The notes under the pieces are model-generated. The model did not search any database, was not told where the DNA came from, and was given only the letters and a program-made list of their open reading frames with translations. From Streptomyces griseofuscus (lineage in GTDB: Bacteria; Actinomycetota; Actinomycetes; Streptomycetales; Streptomycetaceae), in contig NZ_CP051006.1 of assembly GCF_014673495.1 (NCBI RefSeq), forward strand, positions 5,084,001 through 5,148,000: 64,000 nt of DNA, read 5' to 3'. This document shows, piece by piece, positions 7,592 through 16,288 of this stretch (within the stretch, counting starts at the first letter, position 1; the number at the start of each line of letters is the position of its first letter). Made by a program: the position numbers and the translations under genes.

Positions 7592-8116
7592 ATGACCGGG
7601 AAGTACCTGGAGACGCCCGAGCGCTACGGCGGCGAGCCCCTGTACGGCAATCTGCCCGACGACTACCGGCAGGCGGAGCGGCCGTTCACCGTGACCGTCC
7701 GAGGCCCCGAGCGGCACGACTGCAGCGGCCGCAGCGGCAGCGCCACCCGGTACGTGCTCGACGCCTGCTCGACGGAGAAGGCGTGGGCGGCAGCGCTCGC
7801 CTGGCACATGGCAGGCGAGGAGACGCCCGACTGCTACGTGGTCGCCGACGAGTCGTACGAGGGTCTGCCTCAGGGGCAGCACGAGCTCGGGCACGTCGAT
7901 CTGCGTCCCGAGCATGAACGGCGGCGCGGCCTCGATGAACTCGCTGACGACGCCACCGAGCTGTTGGGCCGGTACGACGGCCTCACCGGCACGTACACCC
8001 GAGGTGACGGCCGGGTCCCGCCCGAGTGGCAGGAGGCGTACGACAACACCCGCCGTTCCTTCTGGCGCGACGGCTGGGGGCTAGTCCGCCAGCTGGCGAG
8101 TCTCGACGGCCGCTGA
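7592..8116 (+). CDS. Hypothetical early protein, 174 aa
   Basis: ATG at 7592 with GAAGGAAGGA upstream. It begins with LETPERYGGEPLYGNLPDDY, sharing LYGxLP with the 127-aa protein of 4975-5358, and contains a helical region AWAAALAWHMAGEE. No family recognised. It follows the iteron-like array without its own palindrome, so it is read either from promoter C or from something inside the array. Confidence 0.55.
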   Translation: MTGKYLETPERYGGEPLYGNLPDDYRQAERPFTVTVRGPERHDCSGRSGSATRYVLDACSTEKAWAAALAWHMAGEETPDCYVVADESYEGLPQGQHELGHVDLRPEHERRRGLDELADDATELLGRYDGLTGTYTRGDGRVPPEWQEAYDNTRRSFWRDGWGLVRQLASLDGR

Positions 8117-8138
8117 CCTGCCTATACTTGCCGACCTT

Positions 8139-8187
8139 TTGACCAAATCCATCGGGCTAACGAGGTTAACCCGATGGATGGGGTCAA
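8139..8187 (+). promoter_or_regulatory. 49-bp early palindrome, copy D (best symmetry)
   Basis: TTGACC (8139-8144), GAGGTT (8162-8167) and GGTCAA (8182-8187). The arms TCCATCGGG and CCCGATGGA and the flanking hexamers pair almost perfectly, giving about 20 paired positions per arm. An in-frame upstream ATG lies at 8187. Confidence 0.9.
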
Positions 8188-8228
8188 TGAAGAAGGTGTC
8201 ACCACTCACCACCCCCAGGGAGCCGGAC

Positions 8229-8486
8229 ATGGACACCACCACCACCGACATGGTCTTCACCCTGGCCATCGGCGCCACCAGCTGGAAGCGCACCAACCTC
8301 GGCCTGACCACCACCGTCAGCCACGCCGGTTACACCTGGACCGTCCGCCTCCCCAAGGGCCACGGCAAGGCGTACATCGACGGCCGCGAGGGCTACGGCG
8401 GCTCCGAGTTCGCCCAGGCCGAGGCCAGCTGGGCCCAGACCGGCCTCATCGTGGACGCCGCGATGGCCGCCACCCGCGTCCACTGA
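8229..8486 (+). CDS. Hypothetical early protein, 85 aa
   Basis: ATG at 8229 after GGGAGCC. A small single-domain protein, beta-rich in the first half (FTLAIGATSWKRTNLG, YTWTVRLPKGHGKAYID). No family recognised. A hairpin separates it from the next gene. Confidence 0.55.
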   Translation: MDTTTTDMVFTLAIGATSWKRTNLGLTTTVSHAGYTWTVRLPKGHGKAYIDGREGYGGSEFAQAEASWAQTGLIVDAAMAATRVH

Positions 8487-8492
8487 CCGCCC

Positions 8493-8518
8493 GGCCCGGC
8501 CCCCGCGGGGGCCGGGCC
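8493..8518 (+). terminator. GC-rich hairpin
   Basis: Arms 8493-8504 and 8507-8518 are perfectly complementary over 12 bp with an almost closed loop. No T-run follows. It lies between two genes of the same operon, so it may attenuate rather than terminate. Confidence 0.6.
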
Positions 8519-8542
8519 GCCCGCATCTCCGAAGGAGGAATC

Positions 8543-11290
8543 ATGGCCACCACCCCACCCGCCAAGACGCCCAGCATCGCCATCGCCCGCGCCCTGCGGC
8601 GCCTCGGCCTCACCCAGGGCAAGGGCAAGGACTTCCGCATCGACGGCGACTACAACGGCGCCGGCGAGCGCATCCGGACCTACGTCCTCACCCTCACCGG
8701 GCACGCGGACGAGACGGTCGCGGCCCGCGCAGACGACATCGAGCGCTGGGCGCTCGAAGACGGCGGCTGGTCGTTCACCGTGTGCGTCCGGTACAGCGAC
8801 AAGGGCCGCCCGCACTGCACGATCAGCAACGGGGCCGTCGAGAAGGTCCGCGAGGAACCGCCCGCCCAGCCCGCCACCGCCCCCGAGCCGGAGGAGCCCG
8901 CCGGTGAGACGGCGGTCCTCGAGGACCCGGCGCAGCCGGAAGAGGGCGAGCAGCCCCCGGCCGACGAGCCCCCGGCTGAGGAGCCCCCGACTGAGGAGCC
9001 GTCCTTCAAAGGCTCGCTCACCATCACCCACACCCGCGCGGACGGCACGCTCTTGGAGGGCTCCCGCAAGCACGACGGCGTCTGGGAGATCGTCCGCCCG
9101 ATCGGCTTCCGCTCCTCCCGCAACCTCGGCGCGCTCTACATCCGCAACTCCCGCGACCGGGAAGCCGACCGCTTGCGCATCAACCGGGCGGTCAAGGCCC
9201 TGCGCGAGGCCGGGTGGGAGGTGACCGTCGACATCGACGAGACCCAGCGGCGCAGCTTCAAGGAGGCCGAGGCTGAGCGGCTGGAGCGGGCCGAGAATCG
9301 GGCCGAGCGGCACAGCGACTACGCCGGCCGCGCGGCCGCCCGCTCCGACGCCCGCCACAAGGCGGCCCTCGGGGCGCTCGACGGCATCGAGCCCGGCCAG
9401 CCGATCCTCGTCGGCCACCACAGCGAGCGCCGCCATCGCCGCGCCATCGAGCGCAGCGACAACAACATGCGGGCCTCGATCGAGGAACACGGCAAGGCCC
9501 AGTACCACAGCGACCGCGCGGAGGCCGCCGCGAAGTACGAGGCCCGCCGCTACGACCCGAACCGCACCCGCCGGCGGCTGGAGAAGCTGAACGCGGAGCT
9601 GCGCCAGCAGGAGCGCTGGAGGGACGAGCAGCTGGCCGCGGGCCGGGACGCGGGCCGGTACGAGCGGCGGATCGAGGACCTGACCGAGGAGATCGCCGGT
9701 TGGGAAAAGGTGGTCGAGGAGGCCCGCCAGAACGGCGTGAAGCTGTGGGAGGCCGACGACTTCGCCCCCGGCGACTTCGCGCTCTACAGCGGCACCTGGT
9801 ACCAGATCAAGCGGGCCAACCCCAAGACGCTGTCCATCGCGTGGAATTTGAGGCTGGCGCCGAAAGCGGTGATGACGCTGGAGGACGCCACCGAAGGCGG
9901 CAGCACCTGGACCTTCGGCATGGACTACACGAAGATCCGGGCCCGCTGTCCGGAGGCCGCGATGATGGCCTTCCTCGCGGACGGCAAGGTGCCCGGCACG
10001 AAGTCGGCGGAGAAGGCCCACCTAGCGCAGCCGGCGAGCGAGGTCCGCGCCGCGCAGGCCGCGAAGCCGAAGACGAAGAAGCGCAGCGACCCGAAGATCC
10101 CGAAGAAGGTCAAGGTCGAGTGCGGGTGGGACGCCACCGAGGCGACGCTGACGTTCCTCGACGGCAAGGGCCAGCCGCACAAGCTGAGGCAGCCGGTCAC
10201 CATCACGGCGCCCGAGGGCACGAAGTTCACGGACGCGGTCTACTCGGCGGCACTGAAGCGGGAGGTCTGGCGGCTCCTGGTGGCGGAGGGCTTCCGGTAC
10301 CGGGGCAGCAACTGGAGCGGCAGCGTGGGAAGCGGCATCGTCCACGGCATCGAGCCCACCGAACCCACCGAGGCCGCGCCCGAGCAGCCCTCGGCCGACC
10401 AGGCCGCGCCGGTCGACCCCCCGGCCGAGGAACCCCCGGCCCCCGAGCCGCCCGCCGAGGTGGCCGCACCAGTCGACGAGCCCGAGCAGCCGGTCGACGA
10501 GCCCCCGGCCCCCGAGCCCGAGCAGCCGATCGACGAGCCCGCCCCGCCCACCGAGGACCCGAAGGAGCTGCGTCTGCAGCGCGAGCAGGCCGCCGCGCTC
10601 GGCTGGTCGACCGGCCAGGCCGAATTCGTCATCGCCGCGGCTGCCGGACGGCTCTACCTCCATCAGTTCGGCTCGCTGTACTGCCGGGACATCCCCGGCA
10701 CCGCTGGCCGCCTGATGTCGGTCCACCGGCTGAGCGCCCTGCAGAAGGCCGGGTTCGTCACCGTCGGCGCGGCCGACGCCAACCGTGAGCGGCCGGTGCT
10801 GGTGACAGTCGACGGCCGCCGGGCGGTGGCCGTGTGGAAGCGGTGGAAGCCGCGCCCGGTGGAGAAGAACCGCGAGCAGGAATGCGAGAAGCTGCGTCCG
10901 CTCCTCCATGGGGTCCAGGCCCGCAGGCTCGCCGAACAGGCCGCCAAGGACGCGGCCGACCGGAAGGCAGCGAGCGCAGAGTTCCGGGAGGCCCACAAGC
11001 GGCTGATGGAGTGGGAGGACCGGGAAGACCGGCTCTGGGCGGCCTGGGCGAAGGTGCACGGCATCGTCTTCCGGCTCCAGCGGCGGCCGGCCGGATGGGT
11101 GCCGAGCGACGAGGAGATCGAGACGCACGATCTGGACGCCGCGGTAGTCGCCGAGCTGCGGGAGGACGCCGAGAACCCGCAGCCGCGGCCGGTGCTGCCG
11201 GACCTCAAGCAGAAGCCGATGGCGGAGCTGCCCCCGCTGGAGGCCGACGACCAGACGCCGGAACAGTTGGACCTGTTCGCAGTGGCCTGA
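8543..11290 (+). CDS. Large DUF3560-type multidomain protein with terminal QLDLF
   Basis: At 915 aa this is the largest early protein. In order: a small N-terminal domain (1-105), a Pro/Glu linker, a domain opening with LTITHTRADGTLLEGS (about 160), a helical DUF3560-type segment (ERAENRAERHSDYAGRAA, then GHHSERRHRRAIERSDNNM), a lysine-rich hinge, a second globular domain, a long repetitive PEEPPAPEPP-like linker (about 610-670), and a C-terminal domain ending in QLDLFAVA. QLDLF matches the consensus sliding-clamp binding peptide. DUF3560 proteins occur on phages and plasmids, with unknown chemistry. Residues 160-490 are paralogous to the 12200-13225 product. ATG at 8543 follows GAAGGAGG. Confidence 0.75.
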   Translation: MATTPPAKTPSIAIARALRRLGLTQGKGKDFRIDGDYNGAGERIRTYVLTLTGHADETVAARADDIERWALEDGGWSFTVCVRYSDKGRPHCTISNGAVEKVREEPPAQPATAPEPEEPAGETAVLEDPAQPEEGEQPPADEPPAEEPPTEEPSFKGSLTITHTRADGTLLEGSRKHDGVWEIVRPIGFRSSRNLGALYIRNSRDREADRLRINRAVKALREAGWEVTVDIDETQRRSFKEAEAERLERAENRAERHSDYAGRAAARSDARHKAALGALDGIEPGQPILVGHHSERRHRRAIERSDNNMRASIEEHGKAQYHSDRAEAAAKYEARRYDPNRTRRRLEKLNAELRQQERWRDEQLAAGRDAGRYERRIEDLTEEIAGWEKVVEEARQNGVKLWEADDFAPGDFALYSGTWYQIKRANPKTLSIAWNLRLAPKAVMTLEDATEGGSTWTFGMDYTKIRARCPEAAMMAFLADGKVPGTKSAEKAHLAQPASEVRAAQAAKPKTKKRSDPKIPKKVKVECGWDATEATLTFLDGKGQPHKLRQPVTITAPEGTKFTDAVYSAALKREVWRLLVAEGFRYRGSNWSGSVGSGIVHGIEPTEPTEAAPEQPSADQAAPVDPPAEEPPAPEPPAEVAAPVDEPEQPVDEPPAPEPEQPIDEPAPPTEDPKELRLQREQAAALGWSTGQAEFVIAAAAGRLYLHQFGSLYCRDIPGTAGRLMSVHRLSALQKAGFVTVGAADANRERPVLVTVDGRRAVAVWKRWKPRPVEKNREQECEKLRPLLHGVQARRLAEQAAKDAADRKAASAEFREAHKRLMEWEDREDRLWAAWAKVHGIVFRLQRRPAGWVPSDEEIETHDLDAAVVAELREDAENPQPRPVLPDLKQKPMAELPPLEADDQTPEQLDLFAVA

Positions 11291-11313
11291 CCTGCGGTTT
11301 CCCTGACGATTTC

Positions 11314-11362
11314 TTGACCAAATCAATCAGGGTAGTGAGGTTACCCCGGAAGGTATCGGCAA
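11314..11362 (+). promoter_or_regulatory. 49-bp early palindrome, copy E
   Basis: TTGACC (11314-11319) and GAGGTT (11337-11342) are intact; the right arm reads CGGCAA. An in-frame upstream ATG lies at 11362. Confidence 0.75.
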
Positions 11363-11406
11363 TGAAGAGGATGATGCCAACCACTACAAACCCCCAGGAG
11401 CCCGAC

Positions 11407-11694
11407 ATGGCCACCCCCGCCCACAAGCCCCTGACCGCCGACCAGATCGGCGAGGCCGTCGGCCGGATCGCCGGATTCGCAGCCCTCTCCCTCCATGAGT
11501 CGTTCCCGCACCTCAGCCTCGACGGCCTGGTGGAGACCTTCACCCGGGACAGCGCCACCGCGTTCCTCGCCAGCCGCTACCTCTCCGGACTCCACGACGG
11601 CAAGACCCCCGGCGAGGCCGCCGGCGAGGCCGGAACCGCCCTCATCCGGGCATGGGCCGACGCCCGCAACGCCGCCCACGCCGCCACCGCCTGA
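11407..11694 (+). CDS. Hypothetical early protein, 95 aa
   Basis: ATG at 11407 after AGGAGCC. Predominantly helical (ADQIGEAVGRIAGFAALSL, AGTALIRAWADARNAA); no cysteines or catalytic motif. First gene of a three-gene operon with 11711 and 12200. Confidence 0.6.
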   Translation: MATPAHKPLTADQIGEAVGRIAGFAALSLHESFPHLSLDGLVETFTRDSATAFLASRYLSGLHDGKTPGEAAGEAGTALIRAWADARNAAHAATA

Positions 11695-11710
11695 CGGAAG
11701 GAACCGCAGC

Positions 11711-12181
11711 ATGGCCACCCGACCCACCCCTGCCCAGACGAGGGGCCTTGCCCTCATCGCGGGCGGCCGAGTTCGCCTCACGGCGACCGGACTCGACGGC
11801 GCCCGAATCGACAGCCCCGACGGCCCTCTCGCAACCACCACCCTCGAAGTCCTGCTCCGTGAGGGCTGGGTGAAGGCCACCGGACCGCAGAGCCAGCCGC
11901 TCGGCCTCACGACCGCCGGCCAGTCACTCCTGCCCGACCGCACGCCGGAGGCCAAGGTGCCCACGAGCACCGGCGGCACCCTTGGCAACCGCGTCCTCGC
12001 GAAAGCGATGCGCAAGGCCGTCCGCAGCGGCGACATCGCCATCGACATGCACGCCAGCTGGATCGATTTCGTCGGCGGCGGCGACGACCTGCTGTACCGC
12101 CTGAGCGGCAGCTTCGGCACCGTCGCCGAACTGGCCAGATTCCTCGGCCTCGACCCCGCCGACATCACCGACGCCCGCTGA
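11711..12181 (+). CDS. Hypothetical early protein, 156 aa
   Basis: ATG at 11711 after GGAAGGAA. The N-terminal half looks like a winged helix (LEVLLREGWVKATG, GLTTAGQSLL); the C-terminal half contains WIDFVGGGDDLLYRLSGSFG. DNA binding is possible but not shown. 16 nt after the preceding stop. Confidence 0.55.
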   Translation: MATRPTPAQTRGLALIAGGRVRLTATGLDGARIDSPDGPLATTTLEVLLREGWVKATGPQSQPLGLTTAGQSLLPDRTPEAKVPTSTGGTLGNRVLAKAMRKAVRSGDIAIDMHASWIDFVGGGDDLLYRLSGSFGTVAELARFLGLDPADITDAR

Positions 12182-12199
12182 ACCAGGAGGGAAACCGGC

Positions 12200-13225
12200 A
12201 TGGCAGACATCACGATCACCCACACGCGGGCAGATGGCACCCTCGTCCACGGCTCCGAGCCCGGCGACGGCATCCTGGAACTGCTGAACCCGTGGGGCTT
12301 CCGCTACGCCCGCAGCGTCGGATTCATCTACCTGCGAGGCTCACGGGACCGGGCGGCCGACATGCGCCGGCTCCGAGGCGCACAGGCCGTCCTGGAGGCC
12401 GACGGACACGCGGTCACCCTCTCCATCGACGAATCCGTACGGCGCTCCTTCCAGGACGCTGAGTCCGAGCGGTACCGGCGGGCGGGGGAGCGGGCCGAAC
12501 GGCTCGGCGCCCGAGCCGACCGCCTGCAGGAGTCCTCGGATGAGAAGTGGGCGGAGGGCCGCCGGATCGGCGCGAGCTACCAGGGCGAGCCTGTCAAGGT
12601 CGACCACTACTCGGCCGGACGGCACATCCGTGACCTGGAGCGGGCGCAGAAGCTGTTCGGCCAGTCCGTGACCGAGCAGCAGGAGGCGGACCGCTGCCGG
12701 AACCTGGCGGACGCCGCGGCCACCTTCGAGGACGGCCGCAAGCACGTGGGCACGACGCTGCGCCGGCTGGACCGGCTGCGGGCCGACCTCGGGCGCATCG
12801 AGCGGCAGATGGAATCCACTGTCCAGGCCGCCGTGCAGGTGGGCGGCACACGGCAGGCGGTGGACCCCGAGACGCTCGCCGACAACCTCGCCCGGCTGGA
12901 CGCCGACCACCTCGACCTGTGTGAGCAGATCGCCGCGTGGGAGGCCCACATCGAGCGGGCCGAGGCCGATGGCGCGAAGGTCTGGCGGCCGGACGACTTC
13001 ACGCCCGGTGACTACGTCGGGCTGGGCGGCCGCTGGTACCTGGTCCTCCAGGTCAACAAGAAGTCGCTGACCGTCCCGAAGTCGGTGGACTGGAGGGCCC
13101 GGGTCTACAACCGCGCCAACCAGCTCGGCAAGAAGACGAGCACCCTGCCCTACGACAAGGTCACCGGCCGGATGAGCGGCAACGAGATGGCCGCCCAACT
13201 CGCGGCGGAGGCCACCACCGCATAG
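12200..13225 (+). CDS. DUF3560-type protein, short paralogue
   Basis: The 341-aa protein matches the middle of the 915-aa protein at 8543-11290: ITITHTRADGTLVHGS at the N terminus, then FRYARSVGFIYLRGSRDR, a long helical coiled segment and PDDFTPGDYVGLGGRWY near the end. It lacks the flanking Pro-rich linkers and the QLDLF tail. The duplicated gene is four positions downstream of its larger relative. ATG at 12200 follows CAGGAGGGA. Both probably act in the same process. Confidence 0.7.
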   Translation: MADITITHTRADGTLVHGSEPGDGILELLNPWGFRYARSVGFIYLRGSRDRAADMRRLRGAQAVLEADGHAVTLSIDESVRRSFQDAESERYRRAGERAERLGARADRLQESSDEKWAEGRRIGASYQGEPVKVDHYSAGRHIRDLERAQKLFGQSVTEQQEADRCRNLADAAATFEDGRKHVGTTLRRLDRLRADLGRIERQMESTVQAAVQVGGTRQAVDPETLADNLARLDADHLDLCEQIAAWEAHIERAEADGAKVWRPDDFTPGDYVGLGGRWYLVLQVNKKSLTVPKSVDWRARVYNRANQLGKKTSTLPYDKVTGRMSGNEMAAQLAAEATTA

Positions 13226-13279
13226 CGGGCCGGGGCCCGCGCAGCGGACCACCGGCCGGGAGGTTCCGCTGGCGATTAC

Positions 13280-13328
13280 TTGACCAAACTCAACAGGTTA
13301 CGGAGGTTAACCCGGCGGGCGGGGTCAA
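13280..13328 (+). promoter_or_regulatory. 49-bp early palindrome, copy F
   Basis: TTGACC (13280-13285), GAGGTT (13303-13308) and GGTCAA (13323-13328) in exact register; the inner arms are only partly paired. Confidence 0.8.
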
Positions 13329-13376
13329 TGAAGAGGATGCGACACAACACGCCAAATCCCCCGGAAAGGGGCAGTA

Positions 13377-13772
13377 ATGGACGCCAGTAGCAAGGTCATC
13401 CCCATCGAGATCGCCCAGCAGATCGCCAACCAGATCGACCAGGCCCACGGCACCCCCATGGTCGAGGCCCGGATCTACGGCCTCCTCGCCGACGCCGGAT
13501 ACACAGCCGAGGAGATCGGCCCCATGACCCGCGTCCACTGGGCCCGCGTCCTCAACCGGCTCGCGCTCCGCAAGCTCTCCGCCGGCGCCCAGGCCATGGT
13601 CGACCACGGCGCCCTCTCTGGGGACAGCGGCTATCACATCGCCCAGCTCGGCCCCGAGGGCCAGGCCGGCATGCTCGCCCGAATCCGCAACGGCGAGTTC
13701 GCCACCGACAACGACCTCCAGTGCGCGGCGCTCGACATCCAGGGCGACGAGGAAGCCGCCATCCCCGCCTGA
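13377..13772 (+). CDS. Possible ParB/KorB-like helical DNA-binding protein
   Basis: The 131-aa protein has a helix-rich region with YTAEEIGPMTRVHWARVLNR, then LSAGAQAMVDHGALSGDSGY, and GPEGQAGMLARIRNGEFAT. The layout resembles the HTH and following region of ParB-type proteins (G-x-L-S, then ...Q..ML..I..G). There is no N-terminal ParB nuclease-like domain. The match is by eye and moderate. ATG at 13377 follows GGAAAGGGG. Confidence 0.45.
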   Translation: MDASSKVIPIEIAQQIANQIDQAHGTPMVEARIYGLLADAGYTAEEIGPMTRVHWARVLNRLALRKLSAGAQAMVDHGALSGDSGYHIAQLGPEGQAGMLARIRNGEFATDNDLQCAALDIQGDEEAAIPA

Positions 13773-13789
13773 CCCGCCCCACCTCCTCA

Positions 13790-13815
13790 GCGCCCCGCCC
13801 TCAGTGGCGGGGCGC
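13790..13815 (+). terminator. Hairpin, 10-bp stem
   Basis: GCGCCCCGCC (13790-13799) and GGCGGGGCGC (13806-13815) flank a 6-nt loop. It lies between the 131-aa gene and the methyltransferase gene. Confidence 0.65.
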
Positions 13816-13849
13816 CCCCAGTTCTGCCCGCACGCGCGAAGGAGCACCG

Positions 13850-14677
13850 ATGCAGATCCCGGCCGACGTCCTCACCGTCCTCACCGACTACCGCACGATC
13901 ATCAGCGGCGACCGCGTAGCCGTCCCCTTCGAGCTCGACCGCGCTCTGTACGGCCGGATGAACCAGATGCTCAAGGACATTGGCGGCCGGTGGGACGGCC
14001 GCAAGGCGGTTCGAGCCCACGTCTTCCCCTTCCCGGTGGAGCAGTTCATGCGCGACTGCCTCGCGGCCGGCGAGTGGCCGTCGAAGTTCGAACAGGGCTG
14101 GTACCCGACCCCGCCCGCCGTGGTGTTTGACATGCTGGAGCACGCCTCGATCCGAGTCGGCCACACGGTGCTGGAACCGTCGGCCGGTGTCGGCTCGCTC
14201 GCCAAGCGGGCCGCCGAGGAGATGGGCATCGTGGACTGCGTCGAGATCGACCCCCGCCGAGCCCACGTCCTCCGGGAGCTCGGCATCGCCCGCCAGGTCG
14301 TCCAGGGCGACTTCCTCGACCTCGACCCGCTCGCCATCGATGAGCCGTACGACCGCATCCTGATGAACCCGCCCTTCGGCAACGCCACCGCCCACGTCAT
14401 GCACGCCCTGGGCTTCCTGAAGGACGGTGGCACCCTCGTGGCCGTCATGCCCGAGTCGATCACCTGGCACCTCGACCGGCCCGCGCAGGAGTTCCGCAAG
14501 CTGATCGCCGACAACGAGGGCGAGATCGTCCCGCTGCCCGACGACGCGTTCAAGCCGTCCGGGGCGGACGTCAGGACCGTCCTCCTGTGCCTGGATGCCG
14601 ACCCTGACGGCACCCTCCCCACCCACGGCTGGCACCAGCGCCAGCCGTTCCAGCTCGACCTGTTCGCGATGGCCTGA
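13850..14677 (+). CDS. DNA adenine-type methyltransferase with C-terminal clamp motif
   Basis: The 275-aa protein has an N-terminal 85-residue domain, then a Rossmann methyltransferase: GWYPTPPAVVFDML, motif I LEPSAGVGSLAKRA (about 115-128), acidic VEIDPRRA, GDFLDL, and motif IV MNPPFGNA (about 167-174). NPPF is the signature of amino-methyltransferases acting on N6-adenine, N4-cytosine or protein glutamine. It ends QLDLFAMA, a sliding-clamp type peptide. Clamp tethering would place methylation behind the replication fork (inference). ATG at 13850 follows GAAGGAG. Confidence 0.8.
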   Translation: MQIPADVLTVLTDYRTIISGDRVAVPFELDRALYGRMNQMLKDIGGRWDGRKAVRAHVFPFPVEQFMRDCLAAGEWPSKFEQGWYPTPPAVVFDMLEHASIRVGHTVLEPSAGVGSLAKRAAEEMGIVDCVEIDPRRAHVLRELGIARQVVQGDFLDLDPLAIDEPYDRILMNPPFGNATAHVMHALGFLKDGGTLVAVMPESITWHLDRPAQEFRKLIADNEGEIVPLPDDAFKPSGADVRTVLLCLDADPDGTLPTHGWHQRQPFQLDLFAMA

Positions 14678-14701
14678 ACCAGCGGCTTCATTGTCGATTC
14701 C

Positions 14702-14750
14702 CTGACCAAATCAACCGGGATATCGAGGTTATCCCGGCAGGTGGGGTCAA
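14702..14750 (+). promoter_or_regulatory. 49-bp early palindrome, copy G
   Basis: CTGACC (14702-14707), GAGGTT (14725-14730) and GGTCAA (14745-14750). The core ACCGGGATA / TATCCCGG is symmetric. Confidence 0.85.
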
Positions 14751-14792
14751 TGAAGAAGGTGTCACCACCCACCATCACCCAGGGAGCCCGGC

Positions 14793-15089
14793 ATGGCCAC
14801 CATCACCGTCACCACCGAGGCCCAGGCAACGGCCGTGGCCCTGACCGGCTACGGCACGGTCGCCGGCGCCCGCGCCGACCTCCTCGGCTTCGGCTGCGAG
14901 AAGGAAGCGATGCGGGCGGCCGCCATCAAGGCCCACTCCCTGGCCCAGGCGCTGGAGCGGGGCGAGCACTTCACCCCCGAGCGGTTCGAGCTGCTCGCCC
15001 GCCAGATCGACGACGAGATGGCCTGGGCGGGCAAGGACACGCGCCTCCCGGCCCGCGCGAACGAGTGGCTGGCCCTCTTCACCGGCTGA
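14793..15089 (+). CDS. Hypothetical early protein, 98 aa
   Basis: ATG at 14793 after AGGGAGCCC. Helical, with FGCEKEAMRAAAIKAHSLAQ and PERFELLARQIDDEM. No family recognised. Leads an operon continuing with 15157 and 16289. Confidence 0.55.
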   Translation: MATITVTTEAQATAVALTGYGTVAGARADLLGFGCEKEAMRAAAIKAHSLAQALERGEHFTPERFELLARQIDDEMAWAGKDTRLPARANEWLALFTG

Positions 15090-15156
15090 ACCACCCACGG
15101 CGCCCCGCCCGCCCGGCGGAGCCCCCACCATCCACCCCACGAGAGGTACCACCGTC

Positions 15157-16260
15157 ATGACCAGCACGACCCCAGACGTCACCCAGACCGAACTGGCCGC
15201 AGCCCTCGTCATCGTGGCCCGGATCGCCCAGGCCCGCGCCATGCAGGCCACCGGCGACCCCAACGCCACCGTCCACCTCGACCGCAGGGTCTGCCTCCAA
15301 GCAGCCGCCGGCATGCCGCCCGCCGCCCGCTTCGACAGGCACGCCTGGATGAAGGCATGGCAGGCCGCCCGCGAGGACGGCAGCCTCCCGCACCGCAAAG
15401 CGCTCTACCGGCAGCTCTCCCGGACCCTGGCCGACGAACTCGACTTCGACGGCGACAGCTGGGAGGGGGAGCACCGGCAGGCCGAGATTTACCGGATCGC
15501 CTCCCGCCTCCGCACCGTCGACACCAAGGTCTGCATCGACGACACCCTCGGCCCCCTCGACGCCAAGGTCGACCCGCACAACCTCTGGAACGGCTTCGTC
15601 TCGCCCCGCTTCACCCTGGACGCCGCCCTCCAACTGGCCGCCCAGACCCAGCAGCTGGCCGAAGAGTTCAACGGCGACGGCGTCGACACCGTGCACGTCA
15701 TCGACTGCGGCGCGAAGGACCACGACGGCAAGCCGCTGGCGTTCGTCCTGCGGGTCTCCTGGACGTACATGGAGGACGAGGGCGCCGAGCAGTCCACCCT
15801 CATCATCGAGCCCGACGACGAAGGCCGGTACAGCATCGGCGGTTGGGAGTGGTGCTGGAGCTACGCCCACTGGAACTGCGTGTGCGGCCGGTACTCCGAC
15901 TGGCACGAGCGGTGCTGGTGCGGCCTCACCCGCGACCACCAGCCGACCGCACCCCTGGAGATCGCCCGCTGGACGGCCGCGGCCGCCCTGCGGCGGCTGG
16001 CCCCGTCGGCGACCTCGGCGCTGATCGACATCCACGAAGGCCGCCCCCACATCGTCCAGGTCTACGCCGGAGACACGGAGCTCGACACGGCCGACGACGG
16101 CGGCGTCTTCGACACCGAGACCCTCGGCGCCGCAGACGCCTACCTGCATCACGCCATCGACAGCAGCGAGCCGGCCGACCTGGCGGCGGCACCCGGCTGG
16201 GAGCACATCCCGGACGAGCGGTCCGCCAACGTCTACCGAATCACCTTCCCCACCCTCTGA
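15157..16260 (+). CDS. Hypothetical zinc-binding protein, paralogue of 17291 product
   Basis: The 367-aa protein contains DGVDTVHVIDCG, an acidic beta region and DDEGRYSIGGWEWCWS. These match GSIDTVHVLSGR and NADGRYAIGGHEWGWY in the 294-aa protein of 17291-18175, so the two share a domain of about 80 residues. A zinc site NCVCGRYSDWHERCWCG (about residues 245-261) is unique to this member. The helical N-terminal half is unrecognised. ATG at 15157 follows GAGAGG. Confidence 0.6.
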   Translation: MTSTTPDVTQTELAAALVIVARIAQARAMQATGDPNATVHLDRRVCLQAAAGMPPAARFDRHAWMKAWQAAREDGSLPHRKALYRQLSRTLADELDFDGDSWEGEHRQAEIYRIASRLRTVDTKVCIDDTLGPLDAKVDPHNLWNGFVSPRFTLDAALQLAAQTQQLAEEFNGDGVDTVHVIDCGAKDHDGKPLAFVLRVSWTYMEDEGAEQSTLIIEPDDEGRYSIGGWEWCWSYAHWNCVCGRYSDWHERCWCGLTRDHQPTAPLEIARWTAAAALRRLAPSATSALIDIHEGRPHIVQVYAGDTELDTADDGGVFDTETLGAADAYLHHAIDSSEPADLAAAPGWEHIPDERSANVYRITFPTL

Positions 16261-16288
16261 CCCCCGCCCGACGAGACAAGGACGCCAC

